Assembly: GCF_014217805.1 (NCBI RefSeq) | Contig: NZ_CP055156.1 | Span: forward strand, 3,292,585-3,356,584 | Source: Adhaeribacter swui | GTDB taxonomy: Bacteria > Bacteroidota > Bacteroidia > Cytophagales > Hymenobacteraceae | Direction of reading: 5' to 3' | DNA: 64,000 nucleotides | Part shown: positions 18,346-27,999 of the stretch, one piece after another | Layout of the letters: every line of letters begins with the position of its first letter | How positions within the stretch are numbered: the stretch's first letter is position 1 | Made by a program: the position numbers and the translations under genes | Notes under the pieces: generated by a model | Databases searched by the model: none | Told to the model about the DNA's origin: nothing | What the model saw: the letters and a program-made list of their open reading frames with translations, nothing else

Positions 18346-18479
18346 ATAGGCATAAATAAATGTAACTTAAAACAAGAACGCCTACCAAGCAGCTTAATTT
18401 ACACGCATTCTAAATACAATTTATCTAAGAGAACCACCTGTTATTACCTGCTGCTTGGTAAAAAAGCAAATTTTTAAAA

Positions 18480-19931
18480 TTACTGCCACCCACCGCCTAA
18501 AGCCCGGTACACATCTACGGTAGATTGGAACATGGCCCGCTGGTTTTGGTTTAATTCCAGTTCAGCGGCTAACACGCCTTTTTGGGCCGTAATAATTTCC
18601 AGGTAGGTAGCGTAACCGCCCGCAAAAAGGGCGTTAGCCGAGTTTACGGCATTTTGTAGGGTCTGCACTTCCTGGTTTTTGATTTCCGCTACTTTTTTAA
18701 AATTTTCGATAGCTGATAGGCCCGTAGCTACTTCCTGGTAACCAATCAAAATAGCTTTCTGGTAATTGTAAAAAGCTTCTTTGCTAGCCGCCGTCGAAAA
18801 TTTTAGTCGCGATTTTAATTGGTTCTGGTTTAAAAGCGGCACTGTTAATCCACCCAGAACCCCATAGGCCAGCGAAGCCGGCGTATTTAAAAGCAACGAA
18901 GCTTTAAAAGCGTTTAATCCTAAGTGTGGCGAAATAGTTAAGGACGGCAGAAACGCTGCCCGGGCAGCCCCAACATCCAACTTTGCGGCTACTAACTCCA
19001 GCTCGGCTTGTTTTACATCGGGGCGCAAGGCCAATAACTGCGCGGGTATGCCCGCCTGAATGGTAGCTGGTAGTTGCTGTTGCTGAATGGGATTGCCCCG
19101 GGTAATGGGTTGCGGAAAACGGCCGAGTAATTGATTTAATAAATTTTCGGTGGCTACAATTTGCTGTTGCTTTTCGGCTTGCAGGCTGGTGGTGTTCAGG
19201 AGCTGGGCTTGGGATTGCTGCACCGCTAATTCGGTAGCCCGTCCCCCAGTTTTCTGGGCATCCATTAACTCCACGGCTAACTTTTGCAACTGAATGTTCT
19301 TTTCCAGGATGGCCAGTTCACTATCCAGCGCCAATAACTCGTAATACAATTTAGCTACTTCGGCAATTAAAGACGTTTGTACTAATTGCCGGCCTTTTTC
19401 GGAGGCTAAAAAGCGGGCGTAAGCGGCTTTGCGGGTTTTTCGTAGTTTCCCCCATAAATCAATTTCCCAAAAACTCCGGAAACCTAAAAAGTAATCCGGA
19501 ACGGCTTTTTGCGGGATGCGCTGCTTCTCATCAATATTCGGCGAAAAGTTGGTGTCGTAATTACCTACCCCATCGATGGTGTAATCGCCAAACTTGGTAG
19601 TTCCGGCCGAGGCCACGCCTTGAATGCCCGGTAACAAAGCGCCTTTGGCCAACAGTACATTCGACCGTACCATATCTACGCGTTGTGCGGCGGCTAACAA
19701 ATCGGGGTTATTGCGCAGGGCCGTATCAATTAAACTTACCAGGTTAGGGTCGGTAAAAAAGCTGCGCCAGGCCATTTGCCCAAGGCTGCTGGTATCGGAA
19801 GTGGCGCCAAAAGAAGCAGGCAGCGTTTTACCTTTCGGCAAAACCAGTGGGTCCGTTGCTTTACAAGCCCCTAAAAAGGCCAGTAAAAAAAGAAATAAAG
19901 AGATTTTATATAAGGAATTTCTGAAATACAT
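18480..19931 (-). CDS. outer-membrane efflux lipoprotein (TolC/NodT family)
   Basis: This is the outer-membrane channel of the adjacent RND pump. I choose the ATG at 19931 (483 aa). It gives a clean lipoprotein signal MYFRNSLYKISLFLFLLAF with lipobox LGAC; the frame is open 12 codons further. The body contains two OEP repeats (about 65-260 and 270-480) with long amphipathic helices, for example LALRPDVKQAELELVAAKLDVGAARAAFLP in shortened form LRPDVKQAELELVAAK. It is the last gene of the adaptor-permease-channel operon, 158 bp after the permease. Confidence 0.93.
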   Translation of the reverse strand: MYFRNSLYKISLFLFLLAFLGACKATDPLVLPKGKTLPASFGATSDTSSLGQMAWRSFFTDPNLVSLIDTALRNNPDLLAAAQRVDMVRSNVLLAKGALLPGIQGVASAGTTKFGDYTIDGVGNYDTNFSPNIDEKQRIPQKAVPDYFLGFRSFWEIDLWGKLRKTRKAAYARFLASEKGRQLVQTSLIAEVAKLYYELLALDSELAILEKNIQLQKLAVELMDAQKTGGRATELAVQQSQAQLLNTTSLQAEKQQQIVATENLLNQLLGRFPQPITRGNPIQQQQLPATIQAGIPAQLLALRPDVKQAELELVAAKLDVGAARAAFLPSLTISPHLGLNAFKASLLLNTPASLAYGVLGGLTVPLLNQNQLKSRLKFSTAASKEAFYNYQKAILIGYQEVATGLSAIENFKKVAEIKNQEVQTLQNAVNSANALFAGGYATYLEIITAQKGVLAAELELNQNQRAMFQSTVDVYRALGGGWQ

Positions 19932-20088
19932 GAATTGAAATTTTAAAATGAAAGAAACCGCAGGCATTTTTCAGCTTAATCTGAAGCAAGAAGAATTTTA
20001 AAAAATTAGTAGCCCAATGCGCCGGCGGATGCATCCATCCGCCGGACTTTATTCATCGGGATTTTACTAAAATTTTAAAAAATCAGGA

Positions 20089-23000
20089 TTAAGCGGTTTC
20101 CAGGGCTTTAGATTTTTTGGCGATTTTTAAAGTTTTTACTTTTTTACCTTCCGATAATTTGGCGAACAGTACGTACAAGCCCGGAATTAAAATAACCCCG
20201 AAAATAGTACCTACCAGCATACCGCCCGCTGCCGTTGTGCCGATGGAACGGTTCCCCATAGCACCTGCACCACTGGCAATACACAACGGAATTAAACCCG
20301 CGATAAAGGCAAAAGAAGTCATTAGAATAGGTCGCAAGCGGGAAACTGCCCCCTCAACTGCCGCTTTTAAAATAGTTAAACCTTCTTTTCGGCGCTGAAT
20401 GGCAAACTCCACAATCAGAATGGCATTTTTACCCAGCAACCCAATAAGCATTACCAGGGCCACCTGGGCATAAATGTTATTTTGCAAGCCCATGAGCTGT
20501 AAAAACAGGAAAGCGCCGAAAATACCGGTTGGTAGAGATAAAATTACCGGCAAAGGCAACAAGAAACTTTCGTACTGGGCAGCCAGCAACAAATACACAA
20601 AAAGTAAACTGATGAGGAAGATGTACACCGCCTGGTTACCCGATAAAATTTCTTCGCGGGTCATCCCGGACCATTCAAAAGTATAGCCGCGGGGTAAGGT
20701 TTCTTTGGCTACCCGTTCAATCGCCTGAATGGCGTCACCGCTGCTGTAACCCGGTGCTGCCGTGCCGTTAATCATGGCCGAGGTGTACATGTTATAGCGG
20801 GTAAGTTGCTCCGGTCCGTACACTCGCTCCAGGGTAATAAAAGTAGAGAATGGCACCATTTCGCCCTGATTATTTTTTACGAATAATTTTAAAACATCTT
20901 CCGGGGTAGAACGATAATCCGGTGGCGCCTGCACCATTACTTTGTACATCTGCCCGAACCGGATAAAGTTGGAAGCATAGTAACTACCTAGTAAAGTTTG
21001 CAGCGTACTCATGGCATTATCAATAGTCACGCCTTTTTTAGCCGCCATGTCTTGGTCCACGTGAATCATGTACTGCGGGAAATTTGGGTCGAAGTTTGTG
21101 AAAGCGCTGTTGATCTCGGGCGTTTTTTGCATCGCCTGAATAAACTTGTTCGTCACATCCGCAGTACCTTGCAGTTCCTCACTTTTTTTCCGGTCTAACA
21201 AGCGTAACTCAAAACCGCTGGAGTTACCAAAACCGGGCACAGTAGGCGGCGGGAAAAACTCAATGCTGGCGTCTTTTAAATTTTTGGTTTTTTCTTCCAG
21301 TACCGCAATAATATCATCCACTGATTCTTCCCGGTTTTCCCAGGCTTTCAGGTTAATCATGCCCATGCCGTAAGAAGCGCCGGCTGCATCGGTTAACAAG
21401 CTAAAACCGGCCAACGTCGAAACGGATTCTACTGCCTTGATGCCCTTAGTTGCTTCCTGAATTTTGTCGAGCACGTATTCGGTCCGTTCCACGGTAGCTC
21501 CGGCCGGAGTAGTCACGTTCACGTAAATCATGCCCTGGTCTTCCGTCGGGATAAAACCCGTTGGTAACACTTTGGTTAAGGCCCAGGAACCCACGCAGAA
21601 TACCAGGAACAAACCAATGGTCACCATCCGGCGACCTGCCAGCTTGCGCACGTAACTTTTGTAAGAACCCTCCATGGCGTTATAGCCGCGATTGAATTTA
21701 TTAAAGAAGCGGTTGATGAAGTTGTTCTTTTTAGTGCCGTGGCTGGGTTTCAGCATGAGGGCGCACAAAGCCGGCGTAAGCGTAAGGGCATTTACCCCCG
21801 AAATAACAATCGCAATGGCCAGGGTTAACGAGAACTGCCGGTAAAAAATACCTACCGGACCGGACATAAAAGATACCGGTACAAACACTGCTGACATTAC
21901 TAGGGTAATAGCCACAATCGCCCCGCTGATTTCGCCCATGGCTTCGAGGGTTGCTTGCCGGGCCGGCATGTGTTTTTCGTGCATTTTAGCGTGCACCGCT
22001 TCTACTACCACAATGGCATTATCCACCACAATCCCAATGGCCAATACTAAGGCAAATAAAGTAAGCAGGTTTACGGAGAACCCGAATAGCTGCATAAAAA
22101 AGAACGTTCCTATCAAAGAAACGGGCACCGCTAAAGCCGGAATAAGCGTCGAGCGAAAATCCTGGAGGAAAATATACACGATAATAAAAACCAGAATAAA
22201 AGCTTCAATTAAAGTCCGGATTACTTCGCTCATGGAAGCATCTAAAAAGCGCGACACATCATAAGCAATGTTATAGGTCATTTTGGGCGGGAACGAACTT
22301 TCTTTTAATTCGGCCATGCGCGATTTTACGTTGGCAATTACTTCGCGGGCATTCGAACCCGGCCGTTGCTTAATCATAATGGAAGCGGAAGGACGGCCAT
22401 CGGTTTTAGAAACCATGCCGTAGCTTAAAGAACCAAATTCTACTTCGGCTATATCTTTCAGGCGCAGCACCGAACCAGAACCATCGTCGTTGGAGCGGAT
22501 TACAATATCTTCGTATTGCTTCGGTTCGAAGAATTTACCGGTATATTTTAAAACGTATTGCAACATCTGGTGCGAATCGCCGGCGCTTTCGCCCGCTTTA
22601 CCGGGTGCCGCTTCTACGTTCTGCGCCCGAATGGCATTAATTACTTCGTCCGTAGAAACCTGGTAAGCTGCTAAGCGGTCCGGTTTCAGCCAGACCCGCA
22701 TGGAGTATTCGCGCTGGCCCATAATCTCGCAGAAACCAACGCCATCAATCCGTTTTAATTCTTGTAATACGTTGATGTCGGCAAAATTGTAAACAAACTG
22801 TTCGCCGGCACTCGGGTCTTCGCTCATCAGGTTTAAGTAAAGCAGCATGCTGTTTACTTCTTTTTCGGTGGTTACCCCGGCTTTTATTACTTCTTCGGGT
22901 AGTTCATCCAGAATGGTAGTTACGCGGTTTTGCACGTTTACGGCCGCTAAATCCGGGTCGGTGCCTACTTCAAAAAACACCTGGATTAAGGTAATGCCGT

Positions 23001-23253
23001 TGTTACTCGACACCGACGACATATAGGTCATGCCGGGAACGCCGTTAATGGCGCGTTCCAGGGGCGTAGCTACGGCTTTGGTACATACTTCGGCGTTGGC
23101 CCCGGTATATTTAGCCGTAACCGTTACCGAAGGCGGCACAATATCGGGGAACTGCGTAACGGGCAGGTTAAAGAGCGCCAAAGCGCCCAACATGGTTATA
23201 AATAGCGATATTACCAGTGATAACACCGGTCGCTCTATAAATATCTTAAACAT
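20089..23253 (-). CDS. RND efflux permease (HAE1 family)
   Basis: A 1054-residue inner-membrane proton-drug antiporter of AcrB type with 12 predicted helices and two large periplasmic loops. It starts MFKIFIERPVLSLVISLFIT, typical of the family. The proton-relay segment in helix 4 reads GIVVDNAIVVVEAVH: the first Asp is kept, but the second Asp of AcrB (Asp408) is Asn, a form I believe occurs in Bacteroidota pumps. The helix-10 Lys is present in LLGKNAILIVEFA. It lies 74 bp downstream of the adaptor gene. Substrates are probably drugs or detergents. Confidence 0.94.
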   Translation of the reverse strand: MFKIFIERPVLSLVISLFITMLGALALFNLPVTQFPDIVPPSVTVTAKYTGANAEVCTKAVATPLERAINGVPGMTYMSSVSSNNGITLIQVFFEVGTDPDLAAVNVQNRVTTILDELPEEVIKAGVTTEKEVNSMLLYLNLMSEDPSAGEQFVYNFADINVLQELKRIDGVGFCEIMGQREYSMRVWLKPDRLAAYQVSTDEVINAIRAQNVEAAPGKAGESAGDSHQMLQYVLKYTGKFFEPKQYEDIVIRSNDDGSGSVLRLKDIAEVEFGSLSYGMVSKTDGRPSASIMIKQRPGSNAREVIANVKSRMAELKESSFPPKMTYNIAYDVSRFLDASMSEVIRTLIEAFILVFIIVYIFLQDFRSTLIPALAVPVSLIGTFFFMQLFGFSVNLLTLFALVLAIGIVVDNAIVVVEAVHAKMHEKHMPARQATLEAMGEISGAIVAITLVMSAVFVPVSFMSGPVGIFYRQFSLTLAIAIVISGVNALTLTPALCALMLKPSHGTKKNNFINRFFNKFNRGYNAMEGSYKSYVRKLAGRRMVTIGLFLVFCVGSWALTKVLPTGFIPTEDQGMIYVNVTTPAGATVERTEYVLDKIQEATKGIKAVESVSTLAGFSLLTDAAGASYGMGMINLKAWENREESVDDIIAVLEEKTKNLKDASIEFFPPPTVPGFGNSSGFELRLLDRKKSEELQGTADVTNKFIQAMQKTPEINSAFTNFDPNFPQYMIHVDQDMAAKKGVTIDNAMSTLQTLLGSYYASNFIRFGQMYKVMVQAPPDYRSTPEDVLKLFVKNNQGEMVPFSTFITLERVYGPEQLTRYNMYTSAMINGTAAPGYSSGDAIQAIERVAKETLPRGYTFEWSGMTREEILSGNQAVYIFLISLLFVYLLLAAQYESFLLPLPVILSLPTGIFGAFLFLQLMGLQNNIYAQVALVMLIGLLGKNAILIVEFAIQRRKEGLTILKAAVEGAVSRLRPILMTSFAFIAGLIPLCIASGAGAMGNRSIGTTAAGGMLVGTIFGVILIPGLYVLFAKLSEGKKVKTLKIAKKSKALETA

Positions 23254-23327
23254 TTTGAGTTTACTTAAAAGGGTATCTATCCGCCGGAATTATTCCGGCA
23301 GTTGCTGCTATTTTCGACTTTGTTGGT

Positions 23328-24479
23328 TTATAAACTTTGGTTCTGGGCCGTTAACAAGCTATCCATCGGAATATAAACCGGCTTAATGGTTAAGCCATCG
23401 CGTAGTTCCTGTACACCTTCGTATACCACCTTGTCGCCGGGTTGCAGGCCAGAGTCTACGATGTAGAAGTGCGATAAGCGCGCCCGGGGTTTAAAATTTT
23501 TAATTTTCAAGGTGTTGTTCTGGTCTACCACATACACAAAATTCTGATCCTGAATTTCGAACGCGGCTTTTTGCGGAATCAGGAGGGCTTCTTCTACCTC
23601 GTTGGTCAGGCGCACACGACCGGTAGAGCCGTGTTTTAACAGTTGTTTTGGATTTGGAAACTTAGCCCGGAAAGCAATAGCACCGGTATTGGCTTCAATA
23701 ACTCCTTCTACGGTTTCTATTTTACCTTTTTGCGCATACCGGGTGCCATCGGCCAGTACCAAATCTACTACCTCGCTGCTGGTGCTGGTGCCTTGCTGTT
23801 GCGCTTTAATATGATGCAAATATTCTTTTTCTGAAACGTTAAAATACACGTACACCGAACCTAAATCGGATAAGGTAGTAAGCAGGGCTCCTTCATCTAC
23901 TAAGCTTCCTACTTTTAAAGGAATGCGGTCGATGATGCCGGTAAACGGAGCTTTGATAAAGGTATAGGAAAGTTTGGTAGCCGCATTGGCCTGAGCCGAT
24001 TTAGCTTCTTCGATGCCGGCTTTGGCGGCGTTAAGTTTAGCCTGGGCCACTTCCAGTTCCGATTTAGTAACTACGCGCTTTTCTACCAGGGTTTTTACCC
24101 GGTCTACTTCGAGCTGGGCGCCTTTGGCGGCGGCAATGGCACTGTTCAGGTTGGCTTTAGTGCGGGCAAGTTCGGCTTCATATTCTTCGGAGCTAATCCG
24201 GAAAAGCGGTTGTCCTTTTTTTACCTGTTGCCCTTCGTCTACGTAAATATTATCCAGGAAGCCTTTTACCCGGGCTCGAATTTCAACGTGCCGTTGCGCC
24301 TGGATGTCGGCTACATAATCGTGGTGCAGTACGGTGTCTTTAGTAATGACCTGCGTAACAGGCAAAGTGGGTATCTCCGGATTTTTCTTTTCTACCTCAC
24401 CCTGGGCGGTGCAGCCACTAATTAATAATCCGAATACAAATAAATATAACAGGTTTAATACTTTTTTTATCGTTAGCAT
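23328..24479 (-). CDS. RND periplasmic adaptor (membrane fusion protein)
   Basis: This protein connects the permease to the outer-membrane channel. I place the start at 24479 (383 aa), where MLTIKKVLNLLYLFVFGLLI is followed by the lipobox ISGC; the frame is open to 24557. Mature domains are a barrel-sandwich hybrid (RVKGFLDNIYVDEGQQVKKGQPLF), an alpha-helical hairpin (about 105-165), the second lipoyl half (FIKAPFTGIIDRIPLKVGSLV) and a beta-barrel. It is the first gene of the operon, with an uncharacterised gene 143 bp upstream on the same strand. Confidence 0.93.
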   Translation of the reverse strand: MLTIKKVLNLLYLFVFGLLISGCTAQGEVEKKNPEIPTLPVTQVITKDTVLHHDYVADIQAQRHVEIRARVKGFLDNIYVDEGQQVKKGQPLFRISSEEYEAELARTKANLNSAIAAAKGAQLEVDRVKTLVEKRVVTKSELEVAQAKLNAAKAGIEEAKSAQANAATKLSYTFIKAPFTGIIDRIPLKVGSLVDEGALLTTLSDLGSVYVYFNVSEKEYLHHIKAQQQGTSTSSEVVDLVLADGTRYAQKGKIETVEGVIEANTGAIAFRAKFPNPKQLLKHGSTGRVRLTNEVEEALLIPQKAAFEIQDQNFVYVVDQNNTLKIKNFKPRARLSHFYIVDSGLQPGDKVVYEGVQELRDGLTIKPVYIPMDSLLTAQNQSL

Positions 24480-24622
24480 GACTTGGTTTGTTTGAAAGCT
24501 TTGGCCAAACGGGTTGGCAGCAGCAAATACAAATTGGTTCACGGCCGGACATAGCAATGCCGGTCGCTAAAAAATTAGAGAAAATTAAAAAAAGTGTTCC
24601 GGCAAACCGGAATTAAACCTGT

Positions 24623-25051
24623 TTAAAAGGGGGTTAAACGAAAGAGAAAGGCGTAATAATTAGGTAGTAGCGAGGCACATCGGGCATAAATGCCAGCCGG
24701 TTTTTCGCTAGTAATAACAGGAATAGAAATAAAGGCCAGTTTTACCTGTACTCTAGGTAAAAAGCGCCCAAAATTCTTATAAACGTGGTTAAGTAACAGA
24801 TGAAAATTAGACTGTCCCAGGTCGCTAAATTCCTGCGATAATTCAATTATCTCAAATAACAGGTCCTGGAACAAATCAGCTTGATGGCATTTGTTAGCAT
24901 TCTTATTTGCTTGCGTTTCCTGCTTAAAATATTCGGTTATTTGCGCATAGGGTAGCCGGTCCACCCTGTGCTTTTTAGGAAAAAAAGCATATACCACCGT
25001 GTGGATTAAAAAGCTGAAAACAAATAAGAAACAATAAATACCTTTATGCAT
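24623..25051 (-). CDS. hypothetical protein upstream of the RND operon
   Basis: The 142-residue product has an N-terminal hydrophobic segment (IYCFLFVFSFLIHTVVYAFF), possibly a signal peptide. A helical region follows (EYFKQETQANKNANKCHQAD, LFQDLLFEIIELSQEF), then a C-terminal part rich in hydrophobic residues. I do not recognise the family. Its position and strand suggest it could be the promoter-proximal gene of the efflux operon. No DNA-binding motif is visible, so a regulator role is not supported. Confidence 0.55.
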   Translation of the reverse strand: MHKGIYCFLFVFSFLIHTVVYAFFPKKHRVDRLPYAQITEYFKQETQANKNANKCHQADLFQDLLFEIIELSQEFSDLGQSNFHLLLNHVYKNFGRFLPRVQVKLAFISIPVITSEKPAGIYARCASLLPNYYAFLFRLTPF

Positions 25052-25307
25052 TATTGTGCTTAATTAATACTCTTGTATATAAATAACTGTATTTTAGAGT
25101 TGTAAGTTTAGGGAATACAGCTTTTAATAAAATTTAACAGGGTATTTATAATTTTAACTGCAAAATTAATAAGAATTGCTCTTTTTTAATGTAATCTGTA
25201 GAAAGTATTTTGTTTCTGCGAAGTGCTTGTTTTTATTATTTTTGTTTTATCGTGTTTTAGTGGGGTGCTATAAAAACTAAATTAAGTTATTGGTTTGCAT
25301 AAGCTTT

Positions 25308-25570
25308 CTATGGCGCGGATTTTCTTCCAACATTTTTATGGCCCGGAAGTTACTGCCGTGACTTGCTTTACTTGCAAGAAATTAAAAATTCTCGTTCGCA
25401 TAGCTGCGGCGGTCGCTTAATATCTTAGTGGAGTTGTTTCATTGCTCAGGTCTTGTTCTTTTTGTCTTGATACAAAAAGAACCAAAAAAATCAAGACGCT
25501 AAAAACTCGCTGAACAACGGAACAGTTTAGCGTCAAATTCTGCACCTGTCTTAAGCTATCTGTTGCATAG
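25308..25570 (-). repeat. dispersed intergenic repeat, copy 2 (inverted)
   Basis: On the minus strand this matches the repeat at 15396-15613, including TTCAGCGAGTTTTTAGCGTC, the hairpin GGTTCTTTTTGT / ACAAAAAGAAC, CCTGAGCAATGAAACAAC, CTATGCGAACGA and the CCGCGCCATAG end. It carries about 40 bp of extra sequence near 25330-25380. The rest of the 25052-25600 gap holds no gene I can support. Confidence 0.75.
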
Positions 25571-25600
25571 TAGGTTGACAGAATTCTAAATTTTTAAAAT

Positions 25601-25783
25601 TTACTGACAGTATTTAACCAGGAAGTTGTCGTTCTTTAATAATTTCAATCCGTTGGCGCAGGCTTCCTGCCAGGTACTAAAAGCGCCTAATACTTTTTGT
25701 TCTTTAATTACGATATACTTGCCCCGGTATATTTTCTTAAGCCTTTCTTTATTTTGCTGGTAAAAAGATATGTTTTTTAACAT
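25601..25783 (-). CDS. small DUF5678-like protein (60 aa)
   Basis: The sequence has the pattern of DUF5678 proteins: FYQQNKERLKKIYRGKYIVIK, then QKVLGAFSTWQEACANGLKL and a C-terminal LVKYC. In that family a short beta-hairpin-plus-helix unit follows the motif GKYIVI. It is cytoplasmic with no signal. The gene is isolated between a repeat and the mreB-like gene and shares their strand. The function is unknown. Confidence 0.7.
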   Translation of the reverse strand: MLKNISFYQQNKERLKKIYRGKYIVIKEQKVLGAFSTWQEACANGLKLLKNDNFLVKYCQ

Positions 25784-25979
25784 GGTGGTGCTGGGTTTAT
25801 GGTTAACTGGTATCCAAAATCAAAATTTTTAAAAAATAATACTGCCGGTAAAAGTTATGGGACTAGCTTGGAAGAATAGGAACATAGCTGGCATGTGCTG
25901 GAGCAGTATTTCGGAAAATACATCGTTTTAAGGTACTCTTTTTTTTAATATTTTTACAAGCCTGTAGCGCGCAAGTACG

Positions 25980-27002
25980 TTAGCGCATCAAAAACCGGAA
26001 GCGGCCAATGTTCTTCAGGGCAATACCGGTACCTCTTACCACAGCCCGGAGCGGATCTTCTACCACGTGCGTGGGTAGTTTGGTTTTGGCCGCAATCCGC
26101 TGATCTAAACCCCGCAACAGGGCGCCTCCTCCTGTTAAATAAATGCCCGACTGGTGAATATCGGAGGAAAGCTCCGGGGGGGTTATTTCCAGGGTTTTTA
26201 AAATGGCATCTTCGATCTTGGCTAATGACCGGTCCAGGCATTCGGCCATATCATAATAAGATACCCGCACTTGCTTCGGCAGACCACTAATTAGGTCGCG
26301 GCCGCGTACCGCAAAATCAGCGGGCGGATCCTGTATTTCGGTTTGGGCCGCACCCACAGCCAGTTTTATTTTTTCTGCCGTGGGCTGCCCAATTAAAACA
26401 TTGTATTGCTGCCGCATATAATCCACAATATCCGCATCAAAATTGTCGCCGGCTACCCGTAACGATTGGTCGCAGACAATGCCGCTTAAAGCCAGCACGG
26501 CCACTTCGGTGGTGCCCCCGCCAATATCCACAATCATGTGTCCGGTGGGTTCCTGCACGTCCAGGCCAATACCAACGGCGGCGGCAATGGGTTCATGAAT
26601 CAGGTAAACTTCTTTCGCCCCGGTTATTTCGGCTGAATCGCGAATGGCCCTTTTTTCTACCTCGGTAATGCCGCAAGGCACACAAATAACCATGCGAAAA
26701 GAAGAAAAAAATTGCTTTCGGTTGGCGTTAATCATTTGCAACATGCCCTTAATCATTTGCTCCGCCGCGTGAAAATCGGCAATAACGCCGTCTTTTAAAG
26801 GGCGCACCAGGCGGATTTCGTCGTGCGCTTTTCCTTCCATTTGCATGGCTTTGCGGCCAATAGCCAACACGCGCCCGGAACTCCGGTTAAATGCCACAAT
26901 AGATGGCTCGTCTACCACAATTTTATCTTCCTGAATAACCAGAAAATTGGCGGTTCCTAAGTCAATCGCAATTTCCTGCATGAAATAATTCGAAATACCC
27001 AT
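25980..27002 (-). CDS. mreB: MreB-like rod-shape determining protein (orphan paralogue)
   Basis: A 340-residue actin-fold ATPase that would form membrane-associated filaments. Phosphate and adenosine motifs are clear: IDLGTANFLVI (phosphate 1), VIVDIGGGTTEVAVLA as MIVDIGGGTTEVAVLA (phosphate 2), and YLTGGGALLRGLDQRI (adenosine). The N-terminal MGISNYFMQEIA fits MreB. No mreC, mreD, pbpA or rodA follows, so this is probably not the main mreBCD copy. It is preceded by two rnk-like genes on the same strand, with a 71-bp gap to the nearest. Confidence 0.9.
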   Translation of the reverse strand: MGISNYFMQEIAIDLGTANFLVIQEDKIVVDEPSIVAFNRSSGRVLAIGRKAMQMEGKAHDEIRLVRPLKDGVIADFHAAEQMIKGMLQMINANRKQFFSSFRMVICVPCGITEVEKRAIRDSAEITGAKEVYLIHEPIAAAVGIGLDVQEPTGHMIVDIGGGTTEVAVLALSGIVCDQSLRVAGDNFDADIVDYMRQQYNVLIGQPTAEKIKLAVGAAQTEIQDPPADFAVRGRDLISGLPKQVRVSYYDMAECLDRSLAKIEDAILKTLEITPPELSSDIHQSGIYLTGGGALLRGLDQRIAAKTKLPTHVVEDPLRAVVRGTGIALKNIGRFRFLMR

Positions 27003-27073
27003 GTAGCGGATTTTAGTTTAAAATGCGGCTGAGCACCCTGTGCTCAAACACAAATTTTTAAAATTTTAAATTT

Positions 27074-27478
27074 TTACAGATGTAGATCGCCGGCGGCCTC
27101 GGGCTGGTACAAGATTTCTTCTACTTTGTAAATAAGAGTTTCGTCGGCCAGGGGCCACTCAACCTCGTCGCCTACCTTGCAGCCTATTACCGCCGTAGCC
27201 ACAGGAGCTAACACCGAAATTCGTTGTTTAGCCAGGTTAGAATCTTTTGGGTAAACTATTTTTATCTCCATTTCTTCTTTGCTTTTCAGCTCCTTTATTT
27301 GCACAGTAGAGTTCATGGTGATAATATCTTTCTGAATTTCGTGGGCGGCCACTACTTTGGCCCGCCTTAATTCTTTGCTGAGGGCTTTTACCACCTGGGG
27401 CCCCCGCACAACAGATACCAGTTGCACCAAACTGTGCAAGCGATGGTAATCTTTGTCGGTCATATATATCGTGTTCAT
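27074..27478 (-). CDS. rnk: Rnk-like GreA/GreB-family protein, copy 2
   Basis: This 134-residue protein matches Rnk, the regulator of nucleoside diphosphate kinase: a short N-terminal region followed by a GreA/GreB C-terminal domain. Family landmarks are DIITMNSTVQIKEL, IVYPKDS, SVLAPVATAVIGCKVGDEVEWPL and the terminal YQPEAAGDLHL. It lacks the long GreA coiled coil, so it can probably bind the RNA-polymerase secondary channel but not cleave RNA, as reported for Rnk. It is a tandem duplicate of the gene at 27595-27999. Confidence 0.88.
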   Translation of the reverse strand: MNTIYMTDKDYHRLHSLVQLVSVVRGPQVVKALSKELRRAKVVAAHEIQKDIITMNSTVQIKELKSKEEMEIKIVYPKDSNLAKQRISVLAPVATAVIGCKVGDEVEWPLADETLIYKVEEILYQPEAAGDLHL

Positions 27479-27594
27479 CTTTTTTGATTTTTTTAAATTA
27501 TTACTTATGCAGCATTAGCCTTCTGTTCTGTAATCCGGGCGTTATCGGATTTTTTAAATTTTTTGTTTAGAACGAAGGCGCAGCACCAATATGA

Positions 27595-27999
27595 TTAAAG
27601 GTGAAAGTCGCCGGCGGCTTCCGGTTGATAAATAAGCTCTTCTACCCGGTAAGTTGCCGTACCTTGGGGCAAAGGCCAATCTATTTTATCGCCAACGCGG
27701 CACCCTAATACCGCCGTACCAATTGGGGCTAATACCGATATTTTCCGGGAAGGCAAATCCACTTCTTTGGGATAAACAATGGTTACAATCATCTCGGCCT
27801 TACTCTTTAGTTCTTTTAGCCGAACCGTAGAATTCATGGTAATTACATCTACCGGAATTTCTTCGGGGGCTACTACTTTGGCGCGTTTTAACTCTTTTCC
27901 AAGGGCTTCTACGGAGCTGGTACCGTTTACATGGCGTTGGGCTTGCACTAAAGTAAGTAGTCGCTGGTAATCTTTTTCGGTTAAATAAATGGTATTCAT
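27595..27999 (-). CDS. rnk: Rnk-like GreA/GreB-family protein, copy 1
   Basis: It has the same length (134 aa) and architecture as the following gene. DVITMNSTVRLKELKSKAEM, IVYPKEV, SVLAPIGTAVLGCRVGDKIDWPL and YQPEAAGDFHL match Rnk. The two copies agree at most positions in the C-terminal domain and differ more in residues 15-50. The genes are 116 bp apart on the same strand, followed by the mreB-like gene. They may form one transcript that starts in the large gap to the right. Confidence 0.88.
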   Translation of the reverse strand: MNTIYLTEKDYQRLLTLVQAQRHVNGTSSVEALGKELKRAKVVAPEEIPVDVITMNSTVRLKELKSKAEMIVTIVYPKEVDLPSRKISVLAPIGTAVLGCRVGDKIDWPLPQGTATYRVEELIYQPEAAGDFHL

